From: Streptomyces adelaidensis
GTDB taxonomy: Bacteria; Actinomycetota; Actinomycetes; Streptomycetales; Streptomycetaceae
Assembly (NCBI RefSeq): GCF_016598475.1
Contig: NZ_JAEMUX010000027.1
Span: 25,967 to 89,966, forward strand
Direction: 5' to 3'
DNA length: 64,000 nt
The notes beneath the pieces are model-generated. The model was not told the origin of the DNA. It did not search any database and worked only from the letters and a program-made list of their open reading frames with translations. The position numbers and the translations under genes were made by a program. This document shows, piece by piece, positions 60,271 through 64,000 of this stretch; position 1 is the stretch's first letter; every line of letters starts with the position of its first letter.

Positions 60271-62022
60271 GTGCGAGAATTACTCACGAAGCTGAGGGGG
60301 CGGGCGGCATGCGATCCGCAGCAGCCCGCCGTGACATTTGTTTCCGCCTTCGATGAAATAAGCTGTACCGTGCGCAACAATGCAGAGCTCGATCTGCATT
60401 CTCGGCGCATTGCCTCGTGGCTCCGGGAGTATTTCTCTCCAGGGGACCGGGCGCTACTCCTCTATTCCCCCGGGATCGAATTCCCCACCGCCTTCTCCGC
60501 CTGCGTCTACGCCGGTCTCATAGCTGTCCCCGCCCCGCTGCCGGGCCGCTACCGGCACGAGCGCCGCAGGCTCGCCGCCATCGCCCGCGACGCTGGGGTG
60601 CGCGTCATCCTGACGCAGCGCGGCGATCTGCCGGACGTCGAGAAGTGGGTGGCCGAGGAGGGCATCGTCGGCGCGGTCTGCCATCCGACCGACGCCGGTG
60701 ACGGCGACCCGGACGCCTGGACCGCTCCCGAGGTGTCGCCTGAAACCCTGGCACTGCTCCAGTACACCTCGGGATCGACCGGCGACCCCAAGGGCGTCAT
60801 GGTCAGCCACGGCAACCTGACGGCCAACGTGGAGCGGATGGTCCACACCTTCGGGAACGACAGCACCACGAGGTACGGCGGCTGGATCCCGCTCTACCAC
60901 GACATGGGCCTGATCGGCCTGATGCTGCCCGGCATCCTCAGCGGGAACGGATACGTGCAGATGGACCCCATGTCCTTCCTGCGCCGCCCCTACCACTGGC
61001 TGCGCATGCTGGACGCCTGTGACATCGGATTCACCGCCGCACCCGACTTCGGCTACGAGATGTGCGTCCGGCGGGTCATCGACGAGCAGCTCGCCACGCT
61101 CGACCTGTCCCGGCTCAAGGCCGCCGACGGCTCGGAGCCGGTCCGCGCCGATGTCGTCGCCGCCTTCACCGAGAGGTTCGCCGCCGCCGGATTCCGGCCC
61201 GAAGGGCTCATCCCCGTGTACGGCCTGGCAGAGGCGACCCTGCTGGTCTCGGGCACCAGCGGACGGCCACCGCTGCGCACCGCGATCGATGCCCCCGCAC
61301 TGGAGAAGCAGGAACTGCGGCCGGCCACCGGCACGGAACCGTCCCGGCTGCTCACGGGATGCGGGGCACCCACCGGGTCGGACGTACGCATCGTCGATCC
61401 CGACACCGGGGACGCCCTGCCCGACGGCCGGATCGGCGAGATCTGGGCCGGCGGCCCCTGCGTCGCCGCGGGCTACTGGGAGAACGAGGACGCCACGGAC
61501 GCCATGTTCCGGGCCCGCACCGCCGACGGACAGGGACCGTTCCTGCGCACCGGCGACCTGCTCGACGGCGACCTTTACATCACCGGACGCCGCAAGGACG
61601 TCCTCGTCCTGCACGGGCGCAACCTGCACCCCTCGGACATCGAGTACGAACTGCGCGCACAGCACGAAGAGTTGGCGGGTCTGCACGGAGCCGTCCTCAT
61701 GGTCGGTGACGGCGAGAGCGACGGCGTGGACGTCGCCCCGGCGATAGTCGCCATCCACGAGATCCGCGCCCACTGGGGCGCGGAGCGGCTGGGGCAGATC
61801 GCCGTCGACATGAAGCAGACCGTGGCCCGCGAGTTCGGCGTCCCCGTCGCGGCGGTCGCCCTGGTGCGGCCCGGCGGGGTCCGGCGCACCACGAGCGGCA
61901 AGGTGCAGCGCTCGGCGATGCGCGCCCTCTATCTCGCCGGAGAGCTGGACACCCTGCACCTCGGTGAGGACCCGCGGCTCACCGAGGCCCTGCACGGGCA
62001 CCGGCGGGTGACCGCACCATGA
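60271..62022 (+). CDS. Fatty acyl-AMP ligase (FAAL)
   Basis: 583 residues of the FAAL group: GDRALLLYSPGIEFPTAFSACVYAGLIAVPAP, ALLQYTSGSTGDPKGVMVSH, IPLYHDMGLIG, AAPDFGYEMCVRR and VYGLAEATLLVSG are specific to FAALs as opposed to acyl-CoA ligases. The C-terminal LDGDLYITGRRKDVLVLHGRNLHP and TTSGKVQR complete the enzyme. It would activate a fatty acid and pass it to an acyl carrier protein; no stand-alone carrier gene is seen in the window. The stop overlaps the dehydrogenase start (ATGA). Confidence 0.93.
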   Translation: MRELLTKLRGRAACDPQQPAVTFVSAFDEISCTVRNNAELDLHSRRIASWLREYFSPGDRALLLYSPGIEFPTAFSACVYAGLIAVPAPLPGRYRHERRRLAAIARDAGVRVILTQRGDLPDVEKWVAEEGIVGAVCHPTDAGDGDPDAWTAPEVSPETLALLQYTSGSTGDPKGVMVSHGNLTANVERMVHTFGNDSTTRYGGWIPLYHDMGLIGLMLPGILSGNGYVQMDPMSFLRRPYHWLRMLDACDIGFTAAPDFGYEMCVRRVIDEQLATLDLSRLKAADGSEPVRADVVAAFTERFAAAGFRPEGLIPVYGLAEATLLVSGTSGRPPLRTAIDAPALEKQELRPATGTEPSRLLTGCGAPTGSDVRIVDPDTGDALPDGRIGEIWAGGPCVAAGYWENEDATDAMFRARTADGQGPFLRTGDLLDGDLYITGRRKDVLVLHGRNLHPSDIEYELRAQHEELAGLHGAVLMVGDGESDGVDVAPAIVAIHEIRAHWGAERLGQIAVDMKQTVAREFGVPVAAVALVRPGGVRRTTSGKVQRSAMRALYLAGELDTLHLGEDPRLTEALHGHRRVTAP

Positions 62023-63440
62023 CGACCACGGCCGACCTGGAGACCCTGCTCGCCGCCCACGAGGACGACGCGTTCTCGCCCGACGTACTCGCCGGACTCG
62101 ACGACCGGGAGGAGTTCCCCGCCGGTGCCGTCCGCGTCCTCGACGCCGCGGGGCTGCCCGCCCACTACGTCCTGGGTGCGGACGGCGACGTCAGCGAGAC
62201 GGTACGGCTGCTGCGCTCGGTCGCCCGCCGCGACCTGACCGTGGCCATCGCGCATGGCAAGACCTTCCTCGGGACGGCTCCGGTGTGGGTGGCCGGCACC
62301 GTGGAACAGTCCGCCCGGCTCGCCGAGCGCGTACGCGACGGCGAGCCGGTCTGCTGGGGACTGACCGAGCGCGATCACGGCGCCGACCTGCTGGCCGGCG
62401 AGTTCACGGCGGTCACCGACGCCGACGCCGGTGTCAGCGCTGGTGTCAGTGCCGGTGTAGGCAGGGGCGTCAACGGGGATGTCGGCGGCGGCTGGCTGCT
62501 CACCGGCGAGAAGTGGCTCGTCAACAACGCCACCCGGTCCACCCTCGCCTGTGTCCTTGCCCGCACCGGCCCGGCGGGCGGCGGACGCGGCTTCAGCCTC
62601 TTCCTCGTGGACAAGCGCCAGTGGCCCAGGGAGCCTGGCGCAACCTGCCCAAGGTCCGTACGCACGGCATCCGGGGCGCCGACATCAGCGGCTTCGCCCT
62701 CGACGGCGTACGCGTTCCGGCGGACGCCCTTGTCGGTGAGGAGGGCGAGGGGGCCGCCGTCGTCCTCAAGACGCTCCAGCTCACCCGCGTCATGTGCGCC
62801 GCGCTGTCCCTCGGCGCCGCCGACCACGCCCTGCGGCTGGCCCGGGACTTCGCCACCGGACGCGAGCTGTACGGCCGTCGCCTCGCCGACGTCCCGCACG
62901 TACGGCGCATCCTCGGCCGGGCCGCCGCCGCCGCGCTGACCGCCGAGGCGGTGAGCCTGCTCTCCGCCCGTACGGTGCACACCCTGCCCGGGGAACTGAG
63001 CACGGTCTCCGCGATCACCAAGGCGTACGTTCCCACGCTGACGCAGGAGACGCTCGGCTCGCTCGGTGAACTGCTGGGTGTGCGCGGTTTCCTCACCTCA
63101 CCGCCCGGCACAGGCTTCGCCAAGCTGGAGCGCGACCACCGCATCTGCGCGATCTTCGACGGCAGTACACCCGTCAACCGCGCTGCCCTTCTGAACCAAA
63201 TGCCCCGCCTGGGACGCCAGTTGACTCGCCGCCGGGCGGACATGGACGGCCTGCGGGCTGCCGCCGACCTCACCGCACCCCTGCCCCCGTTCGACCGGGA
63301 CCGCCTGACGCTGCAGTCCGCCACGGGGTGCAGCGCCGTACAGGCCCTGCCCGACCTGGCGGCGCGGATACGGGAACAAGGGCCCTCTGGGGTGAGCGCG
63401 CTCATCGGCCGACTGCTCACCGACCTGACCCGGCTCAGGA
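62019..63440 (+). pseudogene. Acyl-CoA dehydrogenase, frameshifted and 3'-truncated
   Basis: The first frame (from ATG 62019) gives the N-terminal and beta domains (VARRDLTVAIAHGKTFLG, CWGLTERDHGADLLAG, GFSLFLVDKRQ). The match then moves to another frame near 62620 (AWRNLPKVRTHGIRGADISGFALDGVRVPADALVG ... GAADHALRLARDFATGRELYG ... ICAIFDGSTPVNRAALLNQM), a -1-type shift with no slippery site. A low-complexity (GVSA)-like run lies near 62433. About 63438 the family sequence breaks into transposase DNA; the frame stops at 63565. In FAAL clusters such enzymes desaturate the carrier-bound acyl chain. Confidence 0.8.
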
Positions 63441-63833
63441 CAGATGCAGATCACGGGCGGCCTGGACGACCGTGGAGCCGGCGTCCCGTATCCGGCGCCC
63501 GGCCGCACTGCGCAGCCTGCCGGTCAGCCGCTTGCCGGCCGGGATCTGCGGGATCTGCTCGGTGAACGACCTGCGAGGACAGGCCTGTTCGCGGCACCAC
63601 CAGCGCCGTTTGTGCCACAAGAACTCCAGCCCGCGCTCGCCGTAGGGGAGATCCCGGGGACGGGTGGTCGCGGAGCCTTTCACCCGGGACGCGAAGACTC
63701 CGCAGGCCGGGCAGGCCCGGGCCGAGGCATCCGCCGTGGCCAGGTGGACCCGGCGCCTACCGTCCTCGCACCGCTCGACCCGTATGACGGACACCCCGTC
63801 GAGGCCGAGCAGCAACGTCGTATCGTTGACCAA
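63435..63833 (-). mobile_element. ISL3-family transposase, N-terminal fragment
   Basis: 132 residues. It holds the ISL3 zinc finger (ACPACGVFASRVKG, RRWWCREQACPRRSF) and the start of the HTH (TGRLRSAAGRRIRDAG), then ends early at ARDLHLS where the family continues for about 250-400 more residues including the DDE catalytic domain. The break coincides with the truncated 3' end of the dehydrogenase. TTG start with GGGAGCC upstream. The element is therefore incomplete and should be inactive. Confidence 0.85.
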
Positions 63834-63892
63834 GCCCGTGGCTCCCCAGTGATTTTTCTGCGTAGAGAACAGAAATGATCACCCAGGACCAC
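63831..63892. repeat. Long imperfect inverted repeat upstream of the transposase
   Basis: Left arm from GCCCGTGG to TTTTTCTG, right arm from CAGAAATGATCAC to CCACGGGC, about 27 bases each and about 70 percent paired, directly before the transposase start. It is A/T-rich compared with the surroundings. May be the transposase promoter/operator or an element end. The remaining bases to 64000 hold no gene I can support; GGGTCTTCGAAG on the minus strand near the very end could be an element terminus. Confidence 0.4.
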
Positions 63893-64000
63893 GGGCGTCC
63901 TGCATCCAGGGCCGACAACCACCCCACCCATCACAGACCGTGACGGGCAGCCAGACGCGCACCGACCCTGCACCGCTCAACTTCGAAGACCCGCCTTAAC

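Noticed and set aside
63444..63878. Plus-strand frame over the transposase
   Set aside because: Antisense of the ISL3 zinc-finger region; no family features.
1..64000. tRNA or rRNA genes
   Set aside because: No tRNA T-loop pattern or rRNA segment was noticed on reading; a covariance-model search would be needed to be certain.

Overview
The window reads as chromosomal DNA of a Streptomyces or close relative. GC is very high, third codon positions are almost always G or C, GTG/TTG starts and overlapping ATGA/GTGA junctions are common, and the gene families are typical of the genus (DUF397/XRE pairs, DUF5133, DUF574 methyltransferases, many SpoIIE-type phosphatases and RsbW-like kinases, F420-type oxidoreductase). 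No rRNA, tRNA or CRISPR array was recognised. All calls are from reading the sequence; no database search was run.

Layout. 1-5 kb: end of an MFS transporter, an aldo/keto reductase, two uncharacterised genes, a complete mraY standing outside a cell-division/cell-wall cluster, and a small secreted protein. 5-12.5 kb: acetyltransferase, DUF6624 protein, RsbW-like kinase, SDR with an odd glycine-rich insertion, an NsdA-like TPR regulator, an XRE/DUF397 pair, a degenerate nucleotide-kinase-like protein and a DUF574 methyltransferase. 12.5-25 kb: a dense partner-switching region. It holds a stressosome operon (rsbR-rsbS-rsbT-RsbT/RsbX fusion-SpoIIE phosphatase), a STAS anti-anti-sigma gene, two SigB/SigF-family sigma genes, two more kinase-like ATPases, a PAS-GAF-PP2C phosphatase, a YbdK-type ligase and a 77-residue protein. 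Several SigB-type promoter matches (GNNT, about 15 nt, GGGTAC) occur here, so the region probably controls itself.

25-34.7 kb: a HAD protein, a squalene/phytoene-synthase-like enzyme, a membrane-anchored protein, a DEAD-box RNA helicase, a T4-like RNA repair pair (RNA ligase 1 plus polynucleotide kinase/phosphatase), a divergent antitoxin/Fic-type toxin pair, and a membrane protein with a ricin-type lectin domain. 34.7-42.5 kb: an amino-acid ABC transporter operon ending in a DadA-like oxidase, with a divergent CdaR/PucR regulator; a CPBP protease; a second DUF574 methyltransferase. 42.5-47.3 kb: a three-gene operon of an L-glutamate-oxidase-like flavoenzyme, a thiamine-diphosphate enzyme and a PixA/AidA-type protein, preceded by an AT-richer promoter region. 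47.3-52.5 kb: an ECF42-type sigma with its YCII partner, then a decayed zone with an amidohydrolase gene split into two oppositely oriented halves and a frameshifted nSTAND1 ATPase remnant, then a DUF2993 protein.

52.5-64 kb: a small lipopeptide-type biosynthetic cluster. On the minus strand lie a DrrAB-like exporter, an LLM oxidoreductase, a type II thioesterase, an SDR and a single-module NRPS whose adenylation pocket resembles threonine-activating domains; on the plus strand lie a fatty acyl-AMP ligase and an acyl-CoA dehydrogenase. The dehydrogenase is frameshifted and its 3' end runs into a truncated ISL3-family transposase, so the cluster may be decayed or cut short here.
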